Positions 27,603-37,115 are shown, counted from the first letter of the stretch. The stretch: 64,000 nucleotides of DNA from Bog-473 sp963725895 (GCA_963725895.1 CAVSAJ010000003.1:930001-994000); one strand, 5' to 3'. Numbers and translations: made by a program. The notes: generated from the sequence alone by a model not told the origin.

Positions 27603-29130
27603 ACCGCACTATGTCGTGGTGGACGGGTCCAACCTGGCCACCGAAGGAAGAACCTCCCCCAGCTTGAAGCAGCTCGATGAGGCTGTGCAGGCGTACGCGA
27701 AGGAGGACCCAGGGACGAGCATCATCGTCGTCGTCGACGCGACCTTCGAACACCGGGTCTCCGACGCTGAGCGCGACGCGGTGCGGGACGCGATGCTCAA
27801 CGGGGAGGTGATCTCCCCTCCGGCCGGCGCCATCGGCCGCGGCGATGCCTTCGTGCTGCGCATCGCGGAGCGCACGGGCGCCACTGTGCTCTCCAACGAC
27901 TCGTTCCAGGAGTTCCACGGTGAGCACCCGTGGCTCTTCGACGAGGGCCGATTGATAGGCGGCAAACCCGTGCCGGGGGTGGGCTGGATCTTCACGCCGC
28001 GCCTGCCCATCCGGGGTCCGAAGAGCAGGGCGGCCACGGCAGAGGCGAATGCCAAGAAGGACCCGGCGTCTGCTCCGGCCAAGGCGGCCGAGCTGGCCAA
28101 GGCGGCCAAGAAGGCGGCAAAGAAGGCGGCCAAGGCAAAGAAGTCGTCCGAGAAGGCGGCGGCGGTCGACCGGTCGTGGCCGATCACACCGACGACGCCA
28201 CCGCCGGGACGGGGCAAGGTCGACCCAGCCTTCTCGAGTGCGATCGAGGAGGCCGTGGCCGAGGCGTTGGCCCCGCCGGCGGCCCACAAGTCGACGGGTG
28301 TCGCCAAGAAGGGCGCGGCCGCCAAGAAGGCGGCGCCGCAGAAGAGCGCCAAGACCAAGAAGGAGGCGGTCTCGGCCGGGGCGACGGCGAAACGGAGTGC
28401 CGCCAAGACGGCACGGGCCGAGAAAGAGACCAAGGCCGGCGCGAGTGCGGGTGGGGGCGCAGCGTCCTCCTCCGACGACAGGCGCGGCCGCTCGAAGAAG
28501 AAGCGCGCGACCCCGCCGCCTGCGGTCAACGAGCCGCTGGCTTTCATCAACTTTGTCTCGGCCTACTCAGTCGGGAGCACGGTCGAGGGCGAGGTGGTGT
28601 CGTTCACCTCGCACGGCGCCATGGTCGACGTGCCGATCCCGGGCGGCGGTGCGCTGCACTGCTACATCCCACTGACCTCTATGGGGACGCCGCCGCCCAC
28701 CAAGGCTCGCGAGGTCTTGAAGAAGGGGGAGGTTCGTTCCTTCGAGCTGGCCGGACTCGACCCGCCCCGTCGTGTTGCAGAGCTCGCCCTGCCGGCGTCG
28801 GCAGCTGTTCCGGCCGCCGAGACGGACCGCGTCGCCGGCGGCGGCCGAGGCCGAGGCCGGGGCCGGGGCCGGGACAAGAAGACGGGGTCTGTCACGAAGG
28901 CTTCGACCAAGCAAGCAGCAGCCCCGGCCAAGAAGGCGGCGGCCAAGAAGGCCGCCGGGGCAAAGAAGCGGGCCAAGAAGGCGGCGACGCCGGCGAAGAA
29001 GGCGGCGGCAAAGGGAACAGCCAAGCCGAGGCGCGCACCGGTGAAGAAGGCGGCGGCCAAGAAGGCTGCTGCGAAAGGGACCGTCGCGAAGAAATCGGCG
29101 GCCAAGAAAGCCGCCAAGTCGAGGCGCTGA
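27589..29130 (+). CDS. NYN-type ribonuclease domain plus S1 domain with Lys/Ala-rich linkers
   Basis: Read from the GTG at 27589 (a TTG at 27595 is the alternative), the 513-residue protein begins YVVVDGSNLATEG. This is a PIN/NYN nuclease strand (Zc3h12a-like) with acidic residues at about D12, D50 (VVVDATFEHR), D86 (GRGDAFVLRIAER) and D104 (LSNDSFQEF). Residues ~140-310 are a Lys/Ala-rich disordered linker. An S1-like RNA-binding domain lies near 320-400 (SVGSTVEGEVVSFTSHGAMV), and a histone-like KKAAAKKAA tail follows to the end. An RNA-cleaving or RNA-handling protein is inferred. Its start overlaps kgd and its stop overlaps the dehydratase start (TGATG). I do not know a characterised homologue of this architecture. 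Confidence 0.75.
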   Translation: MPLAEPHYVVVDGSNLATEGRTSPSLKQLDEAVQAYAKEDPGTSIIVVVDATFEHRVSDAERDAVRDAMLNGEVISPPAGAIGRGDAFVLRIAERTGATVLSNDSFQEFHGEHPWLFDEGRLIGGKPVPGVGWIFTPRLPIRGPKSRAATAEANAKKDPASAPAKAAELAKAAKKAAKKAAKAKKSSEKAAAVDRSWPITPTTPPPGRGKVDPAFSSAIEEAVAEALAPPAAHKSTGVAKKGAAAKKAAPQKSAKTKKEAVSAGATAKRSAAKTARAEKETKAGASAGGGAASSSDDRRGRSKKKRATPPPAVNEPLAFINFVSAYSVGSTVEGEVVSFTSHGAMVDVPIPGGGALHCYIPLTSMGTPPPTKAREVLKKGEVRSFELAGLDPPRRVAELALPASAAVPAAETDRVAGGGRGRGRGRGRDKKTGSVTKASTKQAAAPAKKAAAKKAAGAKKRAKKAATPAKKAAAKGTAKPRRAPVKKAAAKKAAAKGTVAKKSAAKKAAKSRR

Positions 29131-29574
29131 TGGCGGACCGTGCAGTGCCGGCGCCGGAGGACGTGCTGCCGCATCGTCCCCCCTTCTTGTTCGTGACGGG
29201 AGTCACGGCAGTCGAGCCCGGTGTCTCGGCGCAGGGCTTCTGGGATCTCACCGACCGGGAGCCGTTCTTCGCGGGGCACTTCCCGGGACGGCCAACCCTG
29301 CCGGGTGTCCTGATGGTTGAGTCCCTGGCCCAGCTCGGCGGGATCGCCGTGCTGCTCGATCCGCGCTACGCCGGCAAGCTCCCGCTGTTCGGCGGCATCG
29401 AGCGCGGCGCGCTTTCGCCGGCAGGTCGCACCGGGGGAGCGGCTCGAGCTCGAAGTGACCATGGACCGCCTCTCGGCCCGGGCGGGGAAGGGCCACGGGA
29501 AGGCATCGGTCGGCGGGCAGACGGCGTGTGAGGCCGACTTACTGTTCGTCATCGTCGACGGAGGGAGTGCGTGA
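29130..29574 (+). CDS. FabZ-like 3-hydroxyacyl-ACP dehydratase, frame broken
   Basis: The protein begins MADRAVPAPEDVLPHRPPFL and contains the hot-dog catalytic block FFAGHFPGRPTLPGVLMVES, with the FabZ-type His and Glu. The frame shifts near 29410 (GGIERGAL then FRRQVAPGERLELEV) and ends LLFVIVDGGSA. Full length is about 147 residues, normal for FabZ. FabZ removes water from 3-hydroxyacyl-ACP in fatty-acid elongation. Actinobacteria mostly use FAS-I or HadABC, so a lone FabZ-like protein might act elsewhere. ATG at 29130 overlaps the upstream stop, and the stop overlaps the xthA start. Confidence 0.85.
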
Positions 29575-30344
29575 TGCGACTCGCGACCTGGAACGTGAAT
29601 TCGCTGACTGCTCGGATGCCGAGGGTGATCCCATGGATCGAGGCGAACCAACCAGACGTGCTCTGTATGCAGGAGACGAAGCTGGCCGACGACAAGTTTC
29701 CCGAGAAGGAGTTCGCCGCGCTCGGCTACGAATCGGCGCACAACGGCGACGGGCGCTGGAACGGGGTGGCGATCATCAGCAAGGTGGGTCTCGAGGACGT
29801 CAGGCGAGGGTTCGGGACGGCTGATGACGACTACGGCCGGCGCCTCGTGTCCGCCCGTTGCGGCGGGACAGATGTCTTCTCCGTCTACGTGCCCAACGGG
29901 CGAGCGCTCGACAACGAGTTCTACCAAGTCAAACTTGCGTGGTTGGCTCAGCTCCGCACCACCCTCGACGAGCAGTGTCCGCCCGGGTCGTCCGTCGCGG
30001 TGTGTGGCGATTTCAATGTGGCCCCTGACGACGGGGACGTCTGGGACCCGGCGGCCTACGTGGGCGCTACCCATGTCAGTGAGCCCGAGCGGGCCGCGCT
30101 GCGTGAGGTCGAGGCCTGGGGTCTGGACGATGTCTTCCGACGGTTCAACGAGCCTGGCACCTTCACGTGGTGGGACTACCGCGCGGGCGACTTCCACGAG
30201 GGCCGCGGAATGCGCATCGACTTGGTACTGGTCAGCGACGACCTGGTGCAGAGAGCTACCGGAGCGTTCCGTGACCGTGACGCACGCAAGGGAAAGAAGC
30301 CGTCCGACCACGCGCCGGTCGTCGTGGACTTCGCCGCTCCCTGA
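29574..30344 (+). CDS. xthA: Exodeoxyribonuclease III
   Basis: GGAGGG just upstream supports the ATG at 29574. The 256-residue protein has all AP-endonuclease motifs: MRLATWNVNSLTARM with the metal-binding Asn, VLCMQETKLAD with the catalytic Glu near 34, GRRLVSARCGG, VCGDFNVAPDD with Asp/Asn, TWWDYRAGDF and the terminal SDHAPVVVDF with the catalytic His. It repairs abasic sites and degrades one DNA strand 3'-5'. It closes the kgd-NYN-FabZ-xthA gene string, whose members overlap one another and are probably one operon. Confidence 0.95.
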   Translation: MRLATWNVNSLTARMPRVIPWIEANQPDVLCMQETKLADDKFPEKEFAALGYESAHNGDGRWNGVAIISKVGLEDVRRGFGTADDDYGRRLVSARCGGTDVFSVYVPNGRALDNEFYQVKLAWLAQLRTTLDEQCPPGSSVAVCGDFNVAPDDGDVWDPAAYVGATHVSEPERAALREVEAWGLDDVFRRFNEPGTFTWWDYRAGDFHEGRGMRIDLVLVSDDLVQRATGAFRDRDARKGKKPSDHAPVVVDFAAP

Positions 30345-30744
30345 CACCCCACGACCACGCACCGGCCCTCGTAAAGCGGGAGCCGCCGATCAGATAGGGG
30401 AGGGGTCCCGACTCCGAGGGTGGTTGCGCCAGCACGGGGCGTTCTGGCCTCTCGGGCGCATGGCGGCGACAGCGTGGGTGGTGGATCACCGGTCACCCCT
30501 TTGGGCTCGGCGTGGCAGAGCGCCGGAGTCGGAGATCGTTGCCGTCCTCCTCATCGCTCGCCCGTCGCCTCCTGTCTCCATCGAGTGGCCGGAGGTACGT
30601 GACCGCCGCCGCAGCGCCGTTGCTGCACGGTCACGCACTCCGACCTGTCGCTCTCGGAACCGCTTGGCCGTCGCCAAGAGCGGCACAGAGTGCCGCTCGG
30701 TCAAGCGCTTTCGAGAGCTCCGTTCTGTGTGTTTTCGCCTTCTG
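30345..30744. other. Gene-free stretch between convergent genes
   Basis: I see no convincing gene, RNA or clear terminator in these 400 bases between xthA and the convergent small gene. Several short reading frames exist in both strands, but they have arginine/serine-rich, non-protein-like composition. Confidence 0.5.
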
Positions 30745-31071
30745 CTATCGCAGGTCCAGCAGGAGATCCCGCAGGGGGACGCCGTCGCAGATCGAGACGA
30801 TCTTGTCGAAGTCCTCTTTGGTCAAGGAGCGCTGGACCTCGGGCCAACTGCGGGCGCCGTCGCGCATGTAGATCATGAAGATCTCCCAGATGGCCAGCCG
30901 CTTGCGCATCCGCTCCACCTCGAACTCCAAGGAGGCGTAGTCGATCGAATCTGGAGCCGGGTCCCCCGCCACGGAGTCCTCTGTCTGGGCACCAAGTAGG
31001 TCCCGACGAAGCCGTTCGAGGGCCGCATCGATGGAGGCATCGGAAACCCGATTGTCCGACTCCATCCGCAT
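30745..31071 (-). CDS. Hypothetical acidic helical protein
   Basis: The ATG at 31069-31071 is preceded by AGGAGGGG at a normal distance, which decides this start over upstream in-frame codons. The 108-residue product is charged, with helical segments: DASIDAALERLRRDLL, an acidic Asp/Pro linker, and a likely coiled coil YASLEFEVERMRKRLAIWEI followed by a compact end TKEDFDKIVSICDGVPLRDLL. No family is recognised. It stands alone, and an iterated motif lies 130-180 bases upstream. It may be regulatory or a partner protein, but nothing in the sequence fixes a role. Confidence 0.6.
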   Translation of the reverse strand: MRMESDNRVSDASIDAALERLRRDLLGAQTEDSVAGDPAPDSIDYASLEFEVERMRKRLAIWEIFMIYMRDGARSWPEVQRSLTKEDFDKIVSICDGVPLRDLLLDLR

Positions 31072-31197
31072 CAACGCCCCTCCTCGGTCTCGGACCGTCC
31101 CCTTGTCGGGACTGGACCCGTCTCCAAAACGCATGGTGACAGGCCGCTTTTGGGCGCTATAGATCCGTTCGTCACTATTCGCGACGGGATAGTTGGT

Positions 31198-31247
31198 GCG
31201 TTGTCGATGGATGGCGCGCGTTGTCACTGCGTTGTCACTGCGTTGAC
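31198..31247. promoter_or_regulatory. Iterated GACAACGC motif (candidate operator)
   Basis: Four copies of an 8-base element lie in the same orientation at 31198, 31218, 31229 and 31240. On the minus strand they read GACAACGC three times and GTCAACGC once. Spacings are 20, 11 and 11 bases, close to whole helical turns, so bound proteins would sit on one DNA face. The site is upstream of the gene at 30745-31071 and just downstream of the TPP-enzyme stop at 31293. Confidence 0.5.
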
Positions 31248-31292
31248 AATTGGTTTGCGGCGCCGCTTCGCTCGGCGCGCCTCGCAGAGGGC

Positions 31293-32841
31293 TTAGAGAG
31301 GCGCCTCAATGAGCGAAGGGCCCGGCTCCGCCAGCCCGGTTTCTAGCGCTGAGACCAGGTCCTCGGCGTTCTCGACCCTGCGAGCCGGCACCCCCATGCC
31401 CCGGGCCAGCTCGCAGAAGTCGAGCTCGGGATCGGTGAGGTCGAGCAGCCGACGGGCCTGTGGTCCGCCCGCGTCGGCACCGACGCGGTGCAGCTCGATG
31501 TTCAAGATCGCATAGCTGTGGTTGGACAGGACCACCGTCGTCACGTCGAGTCCCTCGCGGGACTGGGTCCACAGCGCCTGCGGTGTGTACATCGCGCTGC
31601 CGTCCGCCTGCAGGCAGAGCACGGGGCGGCCGGGTGCGGCCACCGCGGCACCCGTGGCCATCGGCAGACCGATCCCGATGGCCCCGCCGGTGAGGGTGAG
31701 CCAGTCGTGGCGCGGCGCCCCTGCCGTCGCGCCGGCGACGAAGAGGCCCGACGTGTTGCCCTCGTCCACCACGATGGCGCCTTCAGGCAGGACGGCACCG
31801 ATCGCGGCAGCCAACGACTCTGTCGTCAGGGCCCCAGTGGGCGTCTCGGGCCGCCCCGACGTGCGCGAGAACTGCTGCGTCGCGAGCCGCACCGACGGCC
31901 TCGGCGAGCGCCTCGAGTGCGAGGGCGGCATCCTCGCCCGGGCCCGCCAGGGTGTGCACGGTGCAGCCCCCCGGGACGAGGTCACTGGGTTTCCCGGGGT
32001 AGGCGAAGAAGGAGACGGGCGACGCGGCCTCGACCAAGATCAGGTGGCGTACGCCGTCGAGCTGGGCCTGCGCCATCTCGGCGAAATAGCCCAGGCGCTC
32101 GACGGCGGGGATGCCTGCACCGCGCTCGAGGTTGGCGGGGAACGTCTCGCCGAGCAGGGAGGCCCCCGTCGTGGCGGCGACCCGGCTGGCTGCATGCAGG
32201 CCGGCGGCGCGCAGCGCGCGGCCGCCGAGGAGGAGGGCGGCGCGCTCGCCCGAACGCAACGCCTTGGCCACTTCCTCGACCGTGTCGGGCGCGACCAGGG
32301 CTGCTCGTCTGGGCGGGCGGGGCGGGCATGGGCCCGTCGAGGACTCCGACCACGATGCATCGGCCGGGAGGACCAGGGTGGCGACACACCCCGGCGGCCC
32401 GTAGGCCGCCGCCACGGCGTCGGCTCCGTCGGCGGCCACGTCGTCGGCCCGGGCACTCGAGCGGTACCAACCGGAGACGGCTCCGGCAATGGACGCAATA
32501 TCTGAGTGGAGCGGCGCGTCGTAGCGGGCGTGATAGGTGGCGTGGTCGCCGACAACGTTGACGATCGGGGTGCGAGCCCGCCGGGCGTTGTGCAGGTTGG
32601 CCAGTCCGTTGCCCAGTCCCGGACCCAGGTGGAGCAGCGTGGCCGCCGGCCGTCCAGCCACCCGTCCGTAGCCGTCAGCCGCGCCGGTGACCACACCTTC
32701 GAACAGGCAGAGGATGCCGCGCATCGCCGGCACGTCGTCCAGTGCGGCCACGAAGTGCATCTCCGACGTGCCAGGGTTGGCGAAGCAGACATCGACCCCG
32801 GCGTCGACGAAGGTGGAGAGGAGCGACCGGGCTCCGTTCAT
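31293..32841 (-). CDS. Thiamine-diphosphate enzyme (acetolactate synthase / benzoylformate decarboxylase-like), frame broken
   Basis: The protein starts MNGARSLLSTFVDAGVDVCF. The catalytic-type glutamate is in LFEGVVTGAADGYGR and is followed by LHLGPGLGNGLAN. The frame changes near 31865; the last third (ALTTESLAAAIGAVLPEGAI) then carries the TPP motif QADGSAMYTPQALWTQ and SNHSYAILNIELHRVG. Total length is about 515 residues, shorter than true acetolactate synthases and like benzoylformate decarboxylase-type proteins. Its start overlaps the stop of the FAD oxidase gene (ATGA). Oxidation of a 2-hydroxyacid by the neighbour followed by decarboxylation or condensation of the 2-oxoacid is a plausible joint role, but the substrate is unknown. 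Confidence 0.85.
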
Positions 32842-34253
32842 GCCGGGCTCCCGGCGGAATCCGCGTCCTCAGCCAGCGCGACACCAAGGATCCGGTCCGG
32901 CCCGAGGATGCCCTCCGGATCGAAGGCCCGCTTGATCGAACGCATGAGCCTGAGTGACACCGGATCCTCTAATTCGAGGAAATAGGGCAGCTTGGCCGTT
33001 CCGATGCCGTGCTCGCCCGAGATTGCACCGCCCGACGCCACCGCCAGCTCGAAGCTCTTGTGCAAGAAGGCGGAGCGGCGTTCGTCGTCGGGTTGGAAGA
33101 CGGTGATGTGGACATTGCCGTCGCCGATATGACCGCACCCGGTCACGAGTACGCCGTGCTCCTCGGCGAGCATCGCCACCTGGGCCAGGTAGCCGGGGAT
33201 GGAGGCCCGCGGCAACACGGCGTCGATCAGGTCGTCGCAGCCAGCCGCTTTCCCTACGAAGAAGGCCCGCTCTCGGGCCGCGATGAGCTGGGCTCCCGAC
33301 GTCTCGGGAAGCACGTAGACGTCGAGCGCGTGGAGATCCTCGAGCAGAATGCCCAGACGCTCGACGTCCTCGTCCACCCGACCGGCATCCATCCCTTCGA
33401 GCACCACGACGAGGTAGGCCAGCGTGCGCTCCTGAATGTCCTGGGGGACACCGAGGTCTAAGCCCGCCGCCCGGGTGATCCCGCCCATCACCAAGACGTC
33501 GACGTATTCGAGGATGGAGGGGTTGATGCCGCTGTTGACGATGTGGGGCACCGCCTGGGCCACCTCCGCCAAATTCGCGAATGGGGCGAGGACCGTCGCT
33601 GACTGGGTCAAGCGCGGCGCGAGCTTCACCGTCACCTCGGTGGTGATGGCCAGCGTGCCCTCGGAGCCGATGAGGAGCTGGGTGAGGTCGTAGCCGCTCG
33701 AGCATTTGACGAACTTGCCGCCGGTGCGCAGCACCGTGCCGTCGGCCAGGACCACCTCGAGGCCGAGGACATGATGGCGGGTCACGCCGTAGCGGACGGC
33801 GCGCATCCCGCCGGCGTTGGTGGCGACGTTGCCCCCGAGCGATCCGCTCTGCTCACCGGGGGAGACCGGATAGATGAGTCCGAGCTTCGCCAGCTCGCCG
33901 TTGAGCTGCTCGAGGGTGACGCCGGGCTCGACCACGGCGACCTGGTTCTCCGTGTCGATTTCGCGGATTCGCTTCATCCGATCGAAGGCCAACAAGATCC
34001 CGTCGGCCACGGGGATGGCCGCGCCGGAGAGGCCCGTGCCGCTGCCGCGGGCGATGACCGGTACGTCGTGAGCGCTCGCCAGCTTCAAGACCTCGGAGAC
34101 CTCGCCGGTCGACCCCGGAAGGACGAGTGCGATGGGCACGACGCGTTCGGCCTTGAGTGTCTCGTCGTGGGTGTAGTCGGCGTGAATCGCCTCACGCGAG
34201 ACCACGTTGGTCTCGCCGGCCACCTTGCGCAGCTCGTCAAGGAGTTGGGACAT
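32838..34253 (-). CDS. FAD-linked 2-hydroxyacid oxidase (GlcD-like)
   Basis: This intact 471-residue flavoprotein of the PCMH/VAO type has the FAD pyrophosphate loop PVIARGSGTGLSGAAIP near 67-83. It also has PVSPGEQSGSLGGNVATNAGGM near 130 and the ATNAGG-to-RYG region, SGYDLTQLLIGSEGTLAIT, and in the C-terminal domain the metal-binding TGCGHIGDGNVHI and ISGEHGIGTAKLPYF. These are hallmarks of glycolate oxidase subunit D and D-lactate dehydrogenase. It oxidises a 2-hydroxyacid to the 2-oxoacid, passing electrons to an unknown acceptor. GlcE and GlcF partners are absent nearby, so it may work alone like D-lactate dehydrogenase-type enzymes. Confidence 0.9.
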   Translation of the reverse strand: MSQLLDELRKVAGETNVVSREAIHADYTHDETLKAERVVPIALVLPGSTGEVSEVLKLASAHDVPVIARGSGTGLSGAAIPVADGILLAFDRMKRIREIDTENQVAVVEPGVTLEQLNGELAKLGLIYPVSPGEQSGSLGGNVATNAGGMRAVRYGVTRHHVLGLEVVLADGTVLRTGGKFVKCSSGYDLTQLLIGSEGTLAITTEVTVKLAPRLTQSATVLAPFANLAEVAQAVPHIVNSGINPSILEYVDVLVMGGITRAAGLDLGVPQDIQERTLAYLVVVLEGMDAGRVDEDVERLGILLEDLHALDVYVLPETSGAQLIAARERAFFVGKAAGCDDLIDAVLPRASIPGYLAQVAMLAEEHGVLVTGCGHIGDGNVHITVFQPDDERRSAFLHKSFELAVASGGAISGEHGIGTAKLPYFLELEDPVSLRLMRSIKRAFDPEGILGPDRILGVALAEDADSAGSPA

Positions 34254-34308
34254 GCGTCAGGCCACCCCCACCTCGGGAATCGATCGGGCGAACCGACCTT
34301 ACCGGCCG

Positions 34309-35944
34309 CTACCGAGCCGTGTCCGAGCCCTCGACCCCCTCAGTCAGCCTGCGGCGGAGCTCGGCCACACGCGTGGAGACGTCCGCCGCGGCGGTCGGTG
34401 CCGCTTCTTTTTCGAGCACGCTGATCGTCCGCTCAATAGGAGCCAGCCACGGGCTTGGCCGCCTCGCCCCAGCAGCGTTGGCGTCGGCACCCTGGCGTTC
34501 GAACCAGCTGCACCACAGCTCCTCCTCGGACCGGGTCAACGCGACGTAGAGCAGCCGCCGCTCCTCGTCGACGGCAGCCGGCGTGTGCGCGGAGGCGATG
34601 GGCATCAGCCCCTCACCGAGGCCGAGCACGATCACGGTCTGCCACTGCAGGCCCTTGGCCCGGTGGAAGGTGGTCAGGACCACGCGGTCGCGATCGGCGG
34701 GCTGGTCGGCCTCGACCATGTCATCGAGATCGCGGTCGTCCCGTCGACCCGCCTCGGCCCGAAGGTCGGAGGCGGGACCAAGGTCTGCGCCGGCGACCAC
34801 GTTCGGCACCCGTGCCGCGTCCATGGCCGCCTGAACGACGGCGAGTTGTGCGTTCGTGCGCGTGAGCACGGCGACGCTCGACCACCGGCGTCCCGGCGTG
34901 CGCGACATCTTGGCCCGCTGTGCGGCCCACGTGGCTTCCTCATGGTCGGTGGCGTGTGAGACCACGACGGGCACCGGCCCGTCGACCCGTGTCGTTCGGG
35001 GGGGAACGACCGCGTCCGAAGCGCCTGCGTCGCGCAGAACGGCGGTGGCCACCGCGACGACTTGGGGAGTACAGCGGTGGTTTTCATCCAGACGGATCAC
35101 CTTGGTGCCGCGCAGGAGCTCCGGCAAGCGGTCGATCAACGTCGGGTCGGCACCGTTGAAGCCGTAGACGGACTGGTTCGGGTCACCGACGACGAAGAGG
35201 TCGGGCTCATCGGCCAGCATCGCGGTCAGGAGGCGGAACTGCGCTGGATTGACGTCTTGCATCTCGTCGACGAAGAGGTGGCGTGTTCGCCAGCGGATGG
35301 AGTCGGCGAACTCGCTGTCGCCGGCCAGTGCGTCGGCGCACGCCACGATGAGGTCGTCGAAGTCCAAGAGCCGGCGGCGGGCTCGCTCCGCCTCGTAGCG
35401 CGGCGTACGCGTCCGCCACCTGGTCCGCGTTGATTCCGCTCCGGCGACGGTGGCGACGTGCCTCGGTCTCGTAGCGGTCGGGCGACACGAGGCGCGCCTT
35501 GGCCCACCCGATCTCGCCGTCGATCGCGCGCATCCGGCGGGCGTCGCCGGTCGTCACGTCGGCAACGAGGCGACGACGGTCGGTCAGCAACTGCGGCTGC
35601 GGCCGGCCCCGCAGCTCGCGGTGCTCGCGCAGCAGCCCGAGCGCGGTGCGGTGAAACGTGCCTGCCTTGACCCCCGAAGCGCCCAGCGAGCGCAAGCGGG
35701 TGCGCAGTTCATCGGCTGCCTTACGGCTGAACGTCGTGACCAGGGTGCGGTCGGGCTCGATCGTGCCGTCGCGGACCCGGCGGGCCACGCGTAGCGTGAG
35801 CACGCGCGTCTTGCCCGCGCCGGCTCCGGCGACGACGCAGAGTAGCGGCTCGTCGGACTCGATCGCCTCCCGCTGGGCAAGCGTGAGCCGGCTCGCCCCC
35901 GGGAGCTCCTCCCAGGTGTCGTTCTCGAAGCCCTCGAACGTCAT
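34309..35944 (-). CDS. UvrD/Rep-family ATP-dependent DNA helicase, short form, frame broken
   Basis: The ATG at 35942-35944 gives MTFEGFENDTWEELPGA. Motif I is CVVAGAGAGKTRVLTLRVA and motif Ia TLVTTFSRKAADELRTRL. The frame shifts near 35395 (ADQVADAYAALR then RRRLLDFDDLIVACADAL). Motif II is LFVDEMQDVNPAQF, III VVGDPNQSVYGFNGADP, V LTTFHRAKGLQWQTV and VI LYVALTRSEEELW. The total is about 543 residues, compared with more than 700 for UvrD/PcrA; the stretch between motifs IV and V is short, so the 2B domain appears reduced or missing. It should unwind DNA 3'-5' in repair. The stop is at 34309. Confidence 0.88.
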
Positions 35945-36041
35945 GACCACACTCCGCACGGTACAGATGGGGTGCGCGCGGCACCCACGGGTCCTGCTTC
36001 TATCGTGGCCGACTTCCGCCAGCCGTGCCCACCTGGGAACC

Positions 36042-37115
36042 TCAGAGGACCCGGTGCGTCCGCAGGGTGCGGCGCCGCGTGTAGCGAGAGCGGGCCAGCA
36101 TGATCAGCTCCTCGATGACCTCTCCGAACGCAAGGCCTTCGGCTTCCCACAGCATCGGGAACATGGAGATTGGGGTGAAGCCGGGCATCGTGTTGACCTC
36201 GTTGACGACGATCTCGTCGTCCTCCTGCAAGAAGAGGTCAATTCTGGCGAGGCCCTCGACCCGCAGAGCCCGATACGCCGCCAAGGCCACACGCTGCGCG
36301 TGAGCGAGTTGCGGGGCGTCGAGGTCCGTGGGCGCCACCGTCTCGGCCAGCCCGAGCACGTACTTGTCGTCGTAGTCGTAGAACTCGCGGCTGGCGATGA
36401 TCTCGCCGGCCTGCGACACGCGGACATTCTCGTTGCCCATGGCGGCGAGCTCGAGCTCGCGTCCACGAATTGCCTCCTCGAGGACGACGTGGTCGTCGAA
36501 CTCGAAGGCAGAGAGGACAGCGTCGCCGAGTGCGGCGGGCTCGGACACCTTGGCCACGCCGATGGAGGAGCCGAGGTTGGCGGGCTTGACGAAGATGGGG
36601 AACCCGAGCGCGTCAACCGCCTCCTCCATCACCTCGAGGCCCCAGGCGGCCCGCGAGACCAGGCGCCACGCCGCGACAGGCAGACCGTGGTCGTGCAAGA
36701 CGGACTTGGCGATGCCCTTGTCCATGCAGATTGCGGACGACAAGACCCCTGCGCCGACATAGGGAACGCCAATGGTCTCGAGATGACCTTGGAGCACGCC
36801 GTCCTCGCCGAATGGCCCGTGCAAGGCGGGGAAGACCACTGCGTCGGTCGGGATGCCCTCGGCGAGCGTGGCGAGCGCGGACAGCGGGAACCGCTCGTAG
36901 AGCTCGTCGGGTGACGTCAGCGCGTCGCCGGCCGCGACGTCGACGAGCGCGGCCCGCGCGTCGACCCATTGCCTGTCGTGGGTCAGGCCGACGGGTGTGA
37001 CGCTCCAGCCGCCGTCAAGAGCCGTTTGTACGATGCGGCGCGCCGAGACACACGAGATCTCGTGCTCGGCCGACGGTCCCCCGTACACCACCGCCAACGC
37101 TCCCGGATCAGGCAT
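36042..37115 (-). CDS. ddl: D-alanine--D-alanine ligase
   Basis: The intact 357-residue protein begins MPDPGALAVVYGGPSAEHEISCVSA, the Ddl N-terminus. FPALHGPFGEDGVLQG contains the HGxxGEDG motif. The ATP-grasp domain shows PIFVKPANLGSSIGV, VVLEEAIRGRELELA and the metal-binding VVNEVNTMPGFTPISMFPML. It joins two D-alanines for peptidoglycan precursors. Divergent murF (35 bases away) uses its product directly, so the shared promoter region couples two consecutive steps of wall synthesis. Confidence 0.95.
   Translation of the reverse strand: MPDPGALAVVYGGPSAEHEISCVSARRIVQTALDGGWSVTPVGLTHDRQWVDARAALVDVAAGDALTSPDELYERFPLSALATLAEGIPTDAVVFPALHGPFGEDGVLQGHLETIGVPYVGAGVLSSAICMDKGIAKSVLHDHGLPVAAWRLVSRAAWGLEVMEEAVDALGFPIFVKPANLGSSIGVAKVSEPAALGDAVLSAFEFDDHVVLEEAIRGRELELAAMGNENVRVSQAGEIIASREFYDYDDKYVLGLAETVAPTDLDAPQLAHAQRVALAAYRALRVEGLARIDLFLQEDDEIVVNEVNTMPGFTPISMFPMLWEAEGLAFGEVIEELIMLARSRYTRRRTLRTHRVL

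Noticed and set aside
27930..29531. Long Gly/Arg/Glu-rich frame overlapping the NYN-S1 gene
   Set aside because: Shadow frame of the Lys/Ala-rich linker; it has no folded-domain pattern. Its last part is the frame-shifted start of the FabZ-like gene.
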